Positions 11,682-24,778 of a DNA stretch of 64,000 bases are shown piece by piece (position 1 is the first letter of the stretch; each line of letters begins with the position of its first letter). The notes beneath the pieces are model-generated. The model ran no database searches. It saw only the letters and a list, made by a program, of their open reading frames with translations, and was not told the origin of the DNA. Origin of the DNA: Caprimulgus europaeus (lineage: Eukaryota; Chordata; Aves; Caprimulgiformes; Caprimulgidae). The position numbers and the translations under genes are program-made. The DNA lies in NCBI GenBank assembly GCA_907165065.1, contig OU015523.1, forward strand, positions 44,970,202 through 45,034,201, read 5' to 3'.

Positions 11682-13363
11682 CTGTGGGTACAACAGGCAC
11701 ACGTTTTCCAAGCTGTTACCTCAGGGAAGCACACGTGTGACATCACAGGGGAGACAGAAATGCAACTTTGAGAAGAGCTATTTTAAAAGACAAGCATCTC
11801 TGTCATTAGCACTTGATCCTAACTTGTACATTAAACTCAGGGAAGATGAAGTGAGCTGATTTCCTAATATTGACTTGTCACTTTTTTCTTTTTTAATAAA
11901 GTACATTTTGTATTATCATCATACCTTTACAATATGAGGGTATGTATATATTATAACATGAAATACATATCCTGTACTTCCAAGGGTGAAATTAACTTTC
12001 CAATGGTTGGAAGCACTTTTGGCCAATCCATACAGAATCTTAAAGCAGATAAAGTTAAAAATGGATTTCAGCAGTAGTTACTTAGCACCATCGACCAGCC
12101 ACAAGAAAAGAGCTACATTTATGCCCTTGGCAAGTTTAAATGTTATTGTTAACTTCTCACTAACACAGTCCTCTAATTCTAGAATGCTTCTCACACACTA
12201 AAACTGGTCTTCAGAAATTCAAGAATCCAATTTCATAAATTAACTCGTTGCAAGAATTGAGTAGTACTTTATCACAAGCACGTGGACTAAAACAAATAAA
12301 CATGTAACTTCCTACTCTGAAAGCAACGAGCGTTTTTCAAGCTGTTGATGTTACAGTGACAGACTGAAACATCCCATGTCAACATAACCTGGTAATAACA
12401 TCATCACAAAATTATCATCTACAAGAAAGGAATACTTTTCTTTAAGTTTTGCACAGAGAACAACTTGTGTGAGCAATAGAAATAAAATGTGTTTTGTTAA
12501 CATATTGGGTTACTCTATTCTTCTTAAATAACCTTAAATCTAAATTCCAATATTCACCTCCCCCAACACAATATTTCTTCAGTTGTTTGTTGGTTTTTTT
12601 TATTTTCACAACTGACTATCTGCTTTGAAGAGATTCCAGACATATCCTTTGACCCCAACAGATGTTTAGGCTCTTGCAAGCTTTTCTTCTCATCTCTCTT
12701 CATAAAAGCATATATAAAAGCAAAACCTGTATCAGCACTTCTGATCAATGTTTAAAACTGTTTGTTCTTCCCACCCGAGATGCAAGGATGACACTGAATT
12801 ACAAAGCACCATGCTGTTTACAAAAATATAATAGAATCCTTGTCAAATTTTATCACGTACAGTTCCATCAGCAATCGTTTCTAAATAAGCTCATTGAAAG
12901 TAAGTGTACTGGTTCATTAGAAAAGCACTGATGAATTATGTAGTTGTACTTAATAAAAATTAGGCATTAATTAGGCCTTCTCTGACAAAACACAGCCAGA
13001 AAGATAAAACCAACAACACATCTAAAACATTCCAGAGGTGCTTCTCTTCTGTGTTGTTTCACGAAAAATGTCAGCTCGTGGAGCTAACGATGCTGCTTAC
13101 TATAGACCTAAGAACAGCTCTCGGTTACACGGCTGTTCAAACCTTCCCACTCCTGCTGAGCAGGTGAACATCTCTCCAGAAAACAAGCATGTCAGGAAGA
13201 TCAATGAGCACCCTGCTGCCTGGGCCTGAAAGTGATTCTGAAGATAAGAGCAATAATTATAATTGAAGATACTTTTCAAAATTTAACAAGAACTCTTGAA
13301 TTAAGCATCTTTTTTCTTTAAAAAAAAAAGGATACACATCCCCAGCGCTATTACAGTACTCAC
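11682..13363 (-). other. REPS2 intron 7
   Basis: An AT-rich intron of about 1.7 kb. I see no repeats or conserved elements that I can name. A short poly(A) run on the plus strand (about 13318-13329) lies some 35 bp downstream of the exon 7 donor. Confidence 0.85.
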
Positions 13364-13427
13364 CAAATGTGAGAAAGCTCTGGGATGGGCAGCTTTGATT
13401 TTGTGAAGAAATTCTTTGCCACGGAAC
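13364..13427 (-). CDS. REPS2: REPS2 coding exon 7 (middle of EH domain 2)
   Basis: A short 64-nt exon that encodes residues 282-302 and the first two bases of the Trp303 codon. It reads [21 protein letters not shown] and then W across the junction. This is the AKNFF.KSKL.I.EL..IW segment of EH domain 2, which carries the hydrophobic pocket residues and the Trp used to bind NPF peptides in this family. The acceptor is TTTCCCAACAG and the donor is TG|GTGAGT. It is required to join exons 6 and 8 in frame. Its length is not a multiple of three, so skipping it alone would shift the frame. Confidence 0.95.
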
Positions 13428-15394
13428 CTGTTGGGAAACCATAACTTATCAACCATTTGAAATTAATTCTCCAATTATTTACCTTTGGCCAGGGCTGCTG
13501 CACCAGAAGCAGCTGCTTACTTTACATCGAGGAGATGCTTAGATTAAGTGGATGCTAATATAGCTGTTGGACCATTTGTCTCTTGGTAAATAAGGGACAG
13601 AGAAAGCCAGACAGAGTTGTTGACCTCATTTCCCCATTCCCTCCATATGGGAAAAAAAAAAACTCTAAAAAACCCCACTTCAGTACAAGCGATTCTAACC
13701 AGCATAATTTGTGTGTTGCCAATGATGAAATGACAGACGCCAACGGCTCTGCTTCACCCAGAAGACACGTGTGTGGCAGCACAGTGCTGTAGTGTCTGCA
13801 CTGATTTCTCAAGACGCTGCTTCAACCATGACTTTTCCCTGCAGTGGCTCAGATGTTATGAAAAAAACATGGAAAACCCCAGGAGACTCAGACAGCACAT
13901 AGCTACCATCCTGCTGCAGGCATTCTCACTCACCCTGCCACAACAGCCCTTCTCGTTCTTCTCCTAGCTCACAAATCCACTTCTTCACCATCCCATAGGC
14001 ACAGGCTTTTGGGGCAACCCTGGCAGCCCTTCCTGGATACAGGCTTACAAAATGTAGGGCAACATAAAGCACAGACTTTTAGGTCTAAACTCCTATTCCA
14101 CCTGGGCTTTCAGGTCAGATCACCCACTGCAGTACATAACAAAAGCTGTCGCTGGGGCAGGTCCAAGACTCACCTGGCATAGCATGTCCTCTCCAACACC
14201 GGGTGCCAAGAGAGGAGTATGTGATCATGACAAAGCCACATAATAATAATGTAGCTTCAGAATATCCCCCAACCTCTGACCACCTATAATTCAGGAACTT
14301 TCTCAACCAGGGGTAGCACTTAAGTATTCAATAATTTCTACCAGATTTTTCAATCACAGATTTCTCAAATAACTTCATAAACCTGGACAAATCTCTAGCA
14401 TCTGTATTACCCTACAGCAAGGATTTCTACAGCTTAATTATCTTAAGATGTTGTGGAAACTCAAATATATTGTTTATAAACAGTAATTTTGGATATGCAA
14501 GGATTGCCTGAGAATCTTGCTCAGCATAAAGGAAAATGCAAAGCCACCTGAGAGGCTGTATATGCACATATATATGCACACACCGTTACAGACTATATAT
14601 GCCTGTGAAGAAATACAATGTTGTTGAACAACCATTTTCTTTTTCAAGCAAATTACATGAAGGAGACTTAACTGAGACAAAGAAGCATTAACTTCTGTCA
14701 GCAGCAGGTTGTTTAAACTTTTGGCTGGATCTGAGCCTCTGGAACCTCAGTAATACAGCAGGGCTCAGCAAACCCACCTCAATTTAAAACCTCTGACATC
14801 TTCCTTGCCAGACCAACTGTCTGTACCCACAGTGACTCCTCTCATGAGCAGCCTGATCCTCCTATTCAGGATGGAAATGCAGTCTCAGTACACTGTTAAT
14901 AATACTTTTACCATGTGTGTGCTCTCCAGGATTCGCTTTTAATCAACTAAAGGTCAAAATCTCAGTCCCTCAGAGCCATAAAAATTCAGGCTTGACCATA
15001 TAGGACAGTTAATTGTATGCTTCACTTTCATCACACGGATGCTGCCACATTTCTGCTGGGAAAGCAAGCACAAGCCTCAGGGTTTTTTCAGCTCAATATA
15101 CACTGCAGGTGTGATCCACAAATACAGTCCCTCAGAGTGAGAACTCATTTTAATTTTTACTGAATTGCTACACTTCTCTCTTAGATGTAATTATTTTTCT
15201 AAAATCAGGATATTTAGGAAAAAACATGATGCTCACAGTATTGGTTTGTTCTTTGAGTTGACTGCCTTTAAAAAGAAAACTCTTTCTCATAAACTCAATC
15301 CAGAGAGAAAAAAGAATTAATTTAACTACTTCACAATTCTCACCTCTCAGCCTGGTCCCTCCACTCAACACACATGGTGTTTGGTAAAAATTAC
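13428..15394 (-). other. REPS2 intron 6
   Basis: An intron of about 2.0 kb without a recognisable repeat or gene. The longer open frames in it have no similarity I know. Confidence 0.85.
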
Positions 15395-15533
15395 CTGAAA
15401 TAAAGGAGTTCAGGTCAGGCTGCAGGGACCTGAACTGGTTGATGTAGTAGTCTCGCTGCTCCTCTGTTATCCTCCAAGGGTCATCTGAGTAGTGGGCACT
15501 ACTGTCCTGCTGCTCCCGCTCCGCTGAAAGAGA
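15395..15533 (-). CDS. REPS2: REPS2 coding exon 6 (start of EH domain 2)
   Basis: This 139-nt exon encodes residues 236-281 plus one base. It begins [18 protein letters not shown], followed by [20 protein letters not shown] and [22 protein letters not shown] is the hallmark start of EH domain 2 in REPS1 and REPS2; FRSLQPD and the SLSAERE lead-in favour REPS2. The acceptor is CCCTCCCTTCAG and the donor is TCAG|GTAATT. A second AG ten bases downstream (TTTCAG) is less likely, because using it would break the reading frame from exon 5. Confidence 0.95.
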
Positions 15534-17793
15534 CTGAAGGGAGGGAGGCTGGCACCGGCCACAGGAGGGGGACCATAAGGGCACTGGGAACCTCAAGAAA
15601 TCAAATTCACTTTCTTCTATTAGCAGACATGTATTTTAAAAAGCCAAGAAGCAGAAATGGCCACCCTGATTCCCAACCGACTACTTATCAGCTAAACTGA
15701 GGCCAATATTAGGTATCTTTAGCCAGGCAATTAAAGGAAGTTTACATGAAAAAAGCTGAAAGAAAAAGGAAATCTTACTACTGCTGACTGCAAAAAGGAG
15801 AGTCCAAGTCATATCTTACTACCCCTGGATTCATTTTGGGGGCATTCAGGGACCTACTGGAACGAGTCCAGAGGAGGCCACGAGGATGATCCGAGGGCTG
15901 GAGCACCTCTCCTGTGAGGACAGGCTGAGAGAGTTGGGGCTGTTCAGCCTGGAGAAGAGAAGGCTCCAGGGAGATCTTATAGTGGCCTTCCAGTACGTGA
16001 AGGGGCCTACAAGGAAGCTGGGGAGGGACTTTTCATAAGGGCAGGTAGTGATAGGACAATGAAAGGGTAATGGATTTAAACTGGAAGAGGGTAGGTTTAG
16101 ATTAGATATTAGGAAGAAATTCTTTCCTGTGAGGGTGGTGAGACACTGGAACAGGTTGCCCAGAGAAGCTGTGGCTGCCCCCTCCCTGGAATTGTTCAAG
16201 GCCAGGTTGGATGAGGCTTTGAGCAGCCTGGTCTAGTGGAAGGTGTCCCTGCTCATGGCAGGGGGGTTGGAACCAGATGATCTTTAAGGTCCCTTCCAAC
16301 CCAAACCATTCTATGGTTCTATTTTGTCTGACATTCATTACAGCCCTGAACTGCACACTGTACACCTGAAAAGGGTGGAACCAGTGAAGGACCTAAAGCT
16401 GCATTTATGCAGCATCGTGCATAAAAAATTCAGCTCTGCTAAGAATCGAGGGATTTGGCCTAGGAGTGGTGCTGTAACTACCAGCCATACCGCTTCTGGA
16501 CCCCCCACTCACCCAGGTAACTCATCACACATTACACCAAGCCAGGGAGAAATGTAAACTTCTAGAGACCTTATTGACCTTCTGTCACTTCTCATAGTTT
16601 AGGTAAAAATTATCCCTCAGGAAGAATAATATTCTGGAAGAAAAGGACATTTTACCCATTTGCTTCTGACTGACTTGTTTAAGGGAGGTCTGTGTGTTTA
16701 GTAAGTTGGGTGGTGGTGTTTAGAAGAGGGCTGCTGGTACAGTTAGTGTCTTTGTTAAACTGGAATGACTTAGCATCTCAGATGCTTTAGGCTTGGATGA
16801 CACCACTTCTAAAGAGAGAGAGCAAGAACGAATAATAACCAGTCTCCAACCACCTCCATAACCCTTTCTCTGAGATTGATTAGGGTCCCTTTCCCCTCAT
16901 CAAATGCAAAACACCAGTCCTGAAATACATCAAAAGATCCCTGAAACAGGCAACATCATAAAGCTGTAAATTCATTTTCATTTCAAAGTGCTGCACAAAC
17001 GTACCCAATTTCAAGTTAGCACAAATGATGTGATGTTACCTGTAGATCTTTCCCTGAGGCTCAGGTGACATTTTAGTATTGGTGTGGGGTGCTGAGCACT
17101 ACAGAAAAGGTACAAAGTCTCTGAGTTTTACTTCATTTAGCAAAAAATCTCCCTTAGGAGAGTTTTGTCCTTCCTCAGGGCAAACTACCTGTTTGCATAA
17201 TAAATGCACAGCAGGCATATTGGAACATTGGAAAGATCTGCTTTTGCAACCAGCAGGAAAACACAGGACACATCTCATAAAAGCAAACAAATATCCAGAA
17301 ATTCATTTATTCTGTTTGAGATGTGATTTAACCAACTGGGGTGAAAAAAACAGAATATGCAAAATATTAGGCCATAAATTCTGTGCATGTATTACAGACG
17401 GCATTCTAAATGAGGCAGGAATCTCCGTGAAACCTCATATATTTTAAATGAAAATATTTTATTTTTGCTAGGATAACCTGATTTTTTTAAATGTTTTTTT
17501 ACTTTTGAACTGAAGATTCTCAGTCTAGTTTTCCTATCAATGCTGTTTGGTGCTTCTTTTTCTACTTAGCTTCAGCAATTTAATTAATTGGATTATTTAT
17601 TTTAATTTCTGCTTCCCATCAGCTTTTTTTTTTCTTTTTCATGCACTTAAAAAGCACACTTCAGCCTCTAGTCTAAAAATACCATGGAGAACACTTTTTA
17701 CCTTTGATGTGAGAATTTTTCTGTCCTTTTAAAAAAAAAATAAAAATCTGTTGTTTTATTAGTAGTACTAAAGAAAAACATGCAATCCATTAC
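15534..17793 (-). other. REPS2 intron 5
   Basis: An intron of about 2.3 kb containing one CR1 copy (15851-16322). Otherwise it is unremarkable. Confidence 0.85.
15851..16322 (+). mobile_element. CR1 LINE fragment (3' part)
   Basis: Contains the CR1 block GGCTGTTCAGCCTGGAGAAG, then AACAGGTTGCCCAGAGAAGC, and ends in CCAACCCAAACCATTCTATG. It is 5'-truncated, antisense to REPS2 and a different copy from the one at 6776. Start and end are approximate by about 10 bp. Confidence 0.93.
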
Positions 17794-17891
17794 CCGATTA
17801 AGAGTTGAACAGGCAAGTGCAGGTTTGGCTCCATAATTCCCTGATGATGGTCCATCTTGCTGGTGAGCAGAGTGTCTGACTTCATAAGGAG
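17794..17891 (-). CDS. REPS2: REPS2 coding exon 5 (variable linker)
   Basis: This 98-nt exon encodes residues 203-235: APYEVRHSAHQQDGPSSG, then NYGAKPALACSTLNR. APYE at the start and SSG..G.KP in the middle match the mammalian linker, and the length is the same (33 residues), but most other positions differ, so this is a fast-evolving part. The acceptor is TGTCTGTAG and the donor is CGG|GTAATG. Phase is 0 at the 3' end. Predicted to be disordered from its composition. Confidence 0.9.
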
Positions 17892-20749
17892 CTACAGACA
17901 TTTAAAATAAAGTATATAATGAAAGAATAATAAAAAAGATTCTACTAGGCTAAAGGAAATAATTAAATACTGCAAGGTCAAGAATCTAGCTTGTGAACCT
18001 TGTGTCAATGTTAAAGTCCATTTTGACAAGCATCTACCAAGTGAATCTAGTATCATAGTATCAAAGTCCATCCAGTCTTTTACAATAAAATTCCAGCCAC
18101 ATACTGGCCTTTCACATTACATCATTCTTCTTCAGACATTAATTTTAGAAACTGTCAGTTGTATATTATAAGATAACAGAAATCATTGTTAATCATGTTG
18201 AATTATATATTTATATAGCCTGTTTATATATTTATATGTTTTATATACTTATAGCCATATACAGCAAAAGAATGCATTACAAATAAGAAGAAATAATTCA
18301 ACTGAGTTGCACAAGAATATGCTTTGGCAATGCTATCAAACACTGATTTTCCATACACTCTTTTTCTCCCTTCCCTAATTTCTGTTGAAAATCAAAATAC
18401 ATGACTCACCAGTTTGCATTCTTTGGAGTAAAGTTAGTAAAGAAAAGTAACAATTACTTCTTCTTTTGCTAAAGTAAGTCACTTAAGTTCCACTGCAGCA
18501 AATATAGTAAGTGGTGCCATAACAGCACGTTTAAGAACAATGTTTTAAAAATAGGTCCAGTATGCAAACACAAAGGCAACTCTCTTGCAAACCCTTACTG
18601 AGCTGAGAACTCCTGCTGACAGCCCATTTGAAATGTACCACTACAAAGACAGCCTGCATTAGATAGGCAGAACTTAAAAGGCTCCTGATGAAAAGTGAGA
18701 CCAGGAATTCTTAAGAATGTTGAGCTCAGGAATATCTTAAAAATTATACCCCTAACCCCCTTGCTTTCCTAAGTGGTCTTATCCTGTATTGGTATCTATT
18801 TTTATTCCTGTACAAGTAACTTCTAATTTCAGAAAAAAACACAGGAAGGAAGTTGGGAAACATACAGATGCCCTTGGAGAGGAGATTTAGGCACAAGGCC
18901 ACGCTGCTCTGTGTTTGCTAGCAAGAAAAACTTCCAAAACTACAAAGAAAAAAGAGCATATAGCCACGGTTGCAGTGCGAGGGGCTGTCCTTGAAGACAC
19001 ACCATCCAGTTTCAGGATCAGGCGTGCTGTACAGAACAGCCCTCCCAGCTCAGTGCTGCAGCATGAGCACCTCTCACATGTACACCAACCCTGTGGCTTT
19101 CAGATGCCCCTTTTCCAGTGCTCCTCAGAAAACTAGAAGGGTCCTAATCTTAAATGCCAGGAAAAAAAAGTAGGTCACCTAGTCTGGCACCTGGCACAGG
19201 TCCTAAAATGTCCCCCACTTACTGCCACAGAGAACACATTTGGCTGAAGGATTTCTTCCAGAAAGGCATCTAGTGATATGTTGAAAAACTCTATGTCATT
19301 ACTTTAAGCCTCATTGCTTTCTGGAAAATAACTATAGTCTATAACTACATATAGATTTTATTACCTTAAAAGTTCAAGTGGTGGAATAACTTAATTTTAG
19401 AAGAAGCTGACAGCTCAATTGGATGCTACTGCCTCTACTCACTTTGCACAGCTGCTGACCCCACGAGAAATTTCACTGAAGTTACAGTTGCAACCAAATT
19501 CAGAGGCAAAAAAAAAACAACAAAAAGAACAACACCCAAAACGCCTCTCACAGCACTGAGGGATGTAGGAAAGAGACCCATAAAACAGCAGGGTGCGTGA
19601 CAGGTTAGCACAGTTAGCTGCTCCCAATGGCCACCTCTGGCCAGGCTCTTTCAGGCTATATGGGCTAAATGCCAGGTGTGTCCTTCACTGGAGCAGAACA
19701 TGTGTCGTATCAGAAGACAACCTCACTAGTGTTGCTTATTTCAGAAGTCAACCATTACTGTTTCGATCCATATGCCAACAGTAGGGTGAGGAAAAAATCC
19801 ATCTCTGCACAAAGAACAGTTTACCTAACCAGCAAATGTATGGCTGTGACTCAGTACTGGTGGGATTTTCACATGAGGATCACTTGATGGGGTTGAACAC
19901 GTTCTTATCATGGCTGTGGTGAGTTTCAAAATGTTGTAATAGCTCTGTCCTTTCACTCATTTGTAAAGGAGGACAACAGCTAAAGGACTAGCATGCTCCA
20001 CTCCTCACTCACTGCAAACAAACTTAACTGAAAACAAGAGGGATGATGGAGGGATGGTATACACCAGTGCCTACTACTGCCACCACGCTGGTCACCAGAT
20101 GTTGCAATTAGGAAAGCACAGGCACCTTATTATCAACAGGAGCTTGTAAAGCCTTTGTAAAACCAGCTTCTGCCCCACTACCCTCTTACTAAAATCAAAG
20201 TATTTTGCCATCTACTCTAATGGAAGTGAGGTCAAGGACAGAGCATCTATGCAGTGTCTTATTTTTGCCCATTTTGCCTAAGTTACTTTGTGGCACTGTT
20301 TTTATATTCGTGTTCTATTGTTATTTCCATTACAAAATCAGAGAGGAAAGGAAGGTTCACTGCCAATCTGAAAACTAATATAGCAGCTACTGAAATTGGG
20401 CGTGGGCTTTTCTTCCCCTCTAATGAAACCAAAAGCATCATGCACCCTGAAAATATTCACAAACACTCTGTCACCAGGATATATAGCACACAGTCTTGTC
20501 ACAGATTAGGTATTAGCATTTCTCTGTGAGCAGTGACACATAAATCTAACTAATTTACCAGAAAGCAAAAAGGACTTAACAATCAAAATAAAATTAGATG
20601 ATTGAATCATTTTCCAAAATACAGGTCTAATTAAATGTTAAAATTATTAGGCTGATTGTCAGTTGCATTTGAAATTTGGATGCTTCTGAAAAAAAAAAAA
20701 AAAAAAAAAAGAACTGAATGCAACATGTGCATCCCAATTTCTATCCTAC
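17892..20749 (-). other. REPS2 intron 4
   Basis: An intron of about 2.9 kb. It has an AT-rich TATATTTATATA-like patch at about 18195-18250 and a poly(A) run at 20688-20710. I recognise no gene or interspersed repeat. Confidence 0.85.
20688..20710 (+). repeat. Poly(A) tract close to the exon 4 donor
   Basis: About 22 A in a row. In the REPS2 transcript this is poly-U about 40-60 nt downstream of the exon 4 5' splice site. U-rich stretches near donors can bind TIA-type splicing factors, but this one is somewhat farther away than typical. Confidence 0.8.
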
Positions 20750-20873
20750 CTCCATGCTGCTGCTCCAGCCCACTTCTTGATTTACCATATCCATAACTCA
20801 AGGGTATTCTCTGATAAGTAGATGGAGAAGCAGGAGGTGAGCAGATTGGAGACATCGGTGGAGATTTGGGTTC
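20750..20873 (-). CDS. REPS2: REPS2 coding exon 4 (Ser/Pro-rich linker)
   Basis: This 124-nt exon encodes residues 162-202 plus one base. It reads EPKSPPMSPICSPPASP, then TYQRIPLSYGYGKSRSGLEQQHG. The repeated Ser-Pro steps (Ser165, 169, 173, 177) match a proline-directed Ser cluster in mammalian REPS2 and could be kinase sites; that role is inferred. The acceptor is TTGAAATAG and the donor is G|GTAGGA. Compared with my recollection of the human protein, one residue is missing at the exon 3-4 junction. A run of A (poly-U in the transcript) lies about 40 nt into the following intron. Confidence 0.92.
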
Positions 20874-22383
20874 CTATTTCAAAAACATACCAATAGAAAA
20901 TGGAATTCTGAGACAACAGCAAAACAACCAAGTAATCCTGCATGGCTATCTCAACGTATATGGCATGATGGACAAAGAAAAGGCAAACACTGTAGTTCCC
21001 CGAGGCCCTTTGTTTCCAAGGAGAGGCTCCTTAAAAAACAGAAGTTGGTAAAGACAGAAATTTGGTATTGAGCCTTCTAGAGGTAAAGCATGGCAATACC
21101 GAAGCAAAGCTTTACAATGAACAGCTTAAGGTATTTTACTTCCAAAAGATGCCTGAAGAAATATATGTAGAATGCTTAATATGAGTGGGTATCTTTGAAT
21201 TTACATAACACATTCAGTTTGTGGGAGAGCATTTTTCATATAAAACACTTGCAAAAAAAAAATCTCCGAGTTGGTATTTTAAGCACTCTGTGGATTTGTA
21301 GGTGTTACTGGGTACCTATCCTACAGCGTTCTCTTTACCTTATAACTTACAGATTGCTTAAGAAGAGGATGTGATCCTGAAACAGTTTACTGTATAAAAA
21401 GGAAAATACAACACAACGCAAATGACCTAGATGGAGCTAGGGGTTTGAGGGCAGTGTTCTGCTTTAGTGTCAGTACACACAGGCAGATAGACAGGCATCC
21501 ATGCTCTTCTTCCTCATCCTGTTATTCCACCCGTGTATCTTGTCATCAGCTCATTACTGTTGGCTGATCTCAGGCTGGGAACACCGTTACTCACGCCAGT
21601 GCACTGTCTGATAAATGTGTGCGCGTGTTATGGGAAGATAAATTGCCAGCCACCAGGCATTTACAACATGACCTGATACGGTACTAGAAGAGAAGGTGTT
21701 AGGCCTGGGGAAAATTATGCACATCAAGCTTGTGCTGTGAAGGTGCTTGTACCTGAGTAAGCGCCCTCAACTCTCCTAAATACAGGTAATACAAATCTTC
21801 CTTAAACAGCTTTATTAAACTGGCAACTCTGACCAACAGATGCTTGGATGATGTTTCACTGAGGACACAAGAAAAGCAGATTTCTTCTGGACTGCTCCTA
21901 GGGGAGATTAGAATGGAAGAAAACCTGGTGGCTTTATCTCACCCAGAAATAGCGGCTCATGATTCAACATCTCTCCTCCAGTTGAGTATCTCTGTAGTGA
22001 CTAAGGATCATACTGGCCATACGACATGGCTTGCTTTCCTGTTCTGTTTACAGACAGATTTCTATTTGCTGCTCCTCCCCTACTCCTCTCCAAGAAACAG
22101 TGCTGGACTAAATAGGAGGACAATACTGAAATAATTTATACAGAATGTTACAGAACTGACAGATTTACACAAGCTCATATAGAAAAAGTCCCTTCAGGGA
22201 TGCAACTGGGATGCATCAAAATAAGAGCACAGCCCCAATGGGGATTATTTGCACGTCAGGAGTTCATCTCCTGTCTAGTACAGAAAAACTGAGTAAGCCC
22301 ATGTGAGTGTAATCATTTACAGGACTGGAACCAAAAGGAGGATGCATAATGACACATTGGCCTGAAGGAAGCAAGCCTGTTAC
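20874..22383 (-). other. REPS2 intron 3
   Basis: An intron of about 1.5 kb with no repeat or conserved element that I recognise. Confidence 0.85.
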
Positions 22384-22532
22384 CTGTTTGTCCCCTTCAT
22401 CTGTTCTTTTGTAGGAATTTTTTTCCAAAGTTGCATGTGGAACCTGAAATTTAACTCCATGGAGTTCTGCTGGAGTTCCATAACGTAATTCACTGTCATT
22501 TTTCAGCGCCACAAACCGCGGCAGAGGCAATT
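22384..22532 (-). CDS. REPS2: REPS2 coding exon 3 (post-EH1 linker)
   Basis: This 149-nt exon encodes residues 112-161. With the G carried over from exon 2 it reads ELPLPRFVALKNDSELRYG, then TPAELHGVKFQVP and EKNSYKRTDEGDKQ. LPLPRF and AELHG match the conserved stretch after EH domain 1 of REPS2; REPS1 shares the LPLPRF motif but not AELHG. The acceptor is ATGAAG and the donor is CAG|GTAACA, phase 0. The acceptor has a T-rich tract upstream (TTTTTCTCTCTTTTAATGAAG). Confidence 0.95.
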
Positions 22533-24778
22533 CTTCATTAAAAGAGAGAAAAATTCAACTGAGACTACAGAACATTAAAAGTACTTTAAGAAGTATCATC
22601 TTGTAAAACCAATTAAAAGTTTATCTATAAAAGAGCACTATTTATATTTTTTAACATTTAGAAGTGTGGAACTCCAGTGATTATTTTAGGTCCTAATAAA
22701 AATGTGAACGTCACACAAAGCTACATTCACTAGCTTAATATCTTCATGCAAACAGAAAGAAATAAGCCTTGTGCACATTATTAAAGCAAGTGGCAAACTC
22801 ATTTCCTGCCCTCAAAACGTTGTCTGTAATGAAAAGAATAGTTTCCCACAGAAACTGTGGGACTGATGAATTAATCAGCCAGGATCACAGTATCCTCAAC
22901 ACTGCCATCATAAAAGGAACAAATTTAAAATTGTAAGGTTCAGAGATCACATCAATGCCTGGCAAGACGACTGTGTCGAAAGGTCCCATGTCGTGTCTGC
23001 TCTGTAGAGCATGAGTGACACTTTGTCACTCTTTAAGACAATTCACAATTATTTTGAAGAAACACCATTTATTTTTGTGCACAGTCACCCTAAAAGATCA
23101 ATACAATTAAAATTAACAGAAAACCGAAGAACAAGCAAAGCCATACATCACCTCTAACCATTTACTCCTACAGCTACTACCAGGAAGAAAAAGGAATCAA
23201 TTGGAGTTTGGTGCATGTTACTCACCCCACTGTAAAGGCACTCAAATATTTCAAGAGAAAATGTAATTAGCATTGGAAGGATTTTGGAAACAATGAGTAA
23301 ATACGATATCAATACAAGGACTGTAAGTACTTTTCTTCACTCAGATTTGTGGATTATCAGCAAATGCTGGACTTGTAAAACATACACAGTAAAACTCACT
23401 TAGTTCAAGTTTCTAACTTAGTTTGTTGGGTTTGGTTTTTTGGGGGTTGCTTTTTTTTTTTTTCCAAATTAACATCCATAAAAAGAATGGTAATGCCAGA
23501 GAGAGTGCACAAGCTGTCTGTAAGAAAAACTGACAGACAAATCCAGGCCACCTCACTAAACCCATGATTTAAACTCCCCTACCAGCAAGGCACTGAACTG
23601 AACCATGCCGGCTGCATCCAATCCCCTCCGCTTGGTCAGAAGCTCTGAAGGTGGGAGCTCAGCTCACACAGGTCTGCACGTGCTTGCCAGCCCAGCTTCC
23701 CACCCTGGGCCAGGGCAGACCTGGGAAACCTTTGTGCCTTGTAACACAGGAGAATTTTAGATTTTGTTGCCCATAGCAGAGTCCAGCAGAGCAGAAACTG
23801 TGCTGGGAGCAGTGACCCATTTGTGAGGCTACAGGCAGGTCCTGGATTTCCCACCTCCTCTCTGATCTTGCAGTTGGTTACACCTCTGCCTTCAGTGGGA
23901 TGACAACAAGCACTCTTGCCCACAGCACAGTCTCATGGCATGGTGTGAATGCCCATCTGGGATACAGGAGGTAAGGGTTCAAACCTGCTCAGGCTGAAGC
24001 CCAAGTGAAAAGCCACCCGTTTTAAAGTCTGAGACATGCTGAGGCAAAGTATGCATCATCAAGGCAGAGCGTGCATCATCAAGGCAAGAACATCGAGTTC
24101 CTTCTGTTTAGGTGCTATCAAGGCTTCACAGCTAAAAAGGGACCTGCTTTCTCTCTTCATTGCTTAAGTTTGATGAGCCTCTTTTTAAGTAGCATTTTTT
24201 CTCCAGCAAAAATGGTACATTTAATATTACTGTCAATTCACTGGGAAGAACAAAGATGTTTTTTGTTACATCTAATACACGTTTTCATGCCTACTGATGG
24301 GAAGCAGCATGATTTTGTCACCATTAGCCATTTATTTCCACGGGATTATTTGCTAAAACAGATGAATGGTGCAAGCTGCCCTGCACAGGGGAACCCCTGA
24401 CCTGCCCACACTCCCCTGCAACATGCCTCCACCCGAAGCAGCTACCAGCTCCCACTCTGCACAGCCGTCAAGATCAGGGACTGAAGGCGAGAGAGAAACA
24501 CATCCCCAACATTGATCAGCTGTCATTTGTGCCATTCCTTTGGTAATGTTTTTTCCAGAGGGGAATGTCATCTCAGCTTTGCCATACATGTAATTCACTG
24601 CAATTTTCTACCAGCCACTTACAGAATGTTACATTACCTACTACTCTTTCTTTGCTCCTCAAAATACAATTGTTTCATAGACACGTTAGAAGAGAAGTTT
24701 ACCACCATGGAGAGCTGACAAGCATTAAAGAAACCGAGAAACAAATGCATAGCGCTGCAAGCAAAATTTGCTACTTAC
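22533..24778 (-). other. REPS2 intron 2
   Basis: An intron of about 2.2 kb. It contains T-rich simple sequence (about 23420-23465) and a 20-bp tandem duplication (24052-24091). Nothing else was recognised. Confidence 0.85.
24052..24091 (+). repeat. 20-bp tandem duplication
   Basis: TGCATCATCAAGGCAGAGCG is followed at once by TGCATCATCAAGGCAAGAAC, giving two copies that differ only near the end. It looks like a small recent local duplication. Confidence 0.8.

Noticed and set aside
11344-11859. 171-codon plus-strand open frame
   Set aside because: It lies across REPS2 exon 8 on the opposite strand. The minus-strand reading is the conserved one.
23950-24000. tRNA-like T-arm string (GGGTTCAAACC)
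   Set aside because: I could not fit the acceptor stem, D arm and anticodon arm around it, so it is only a short match.
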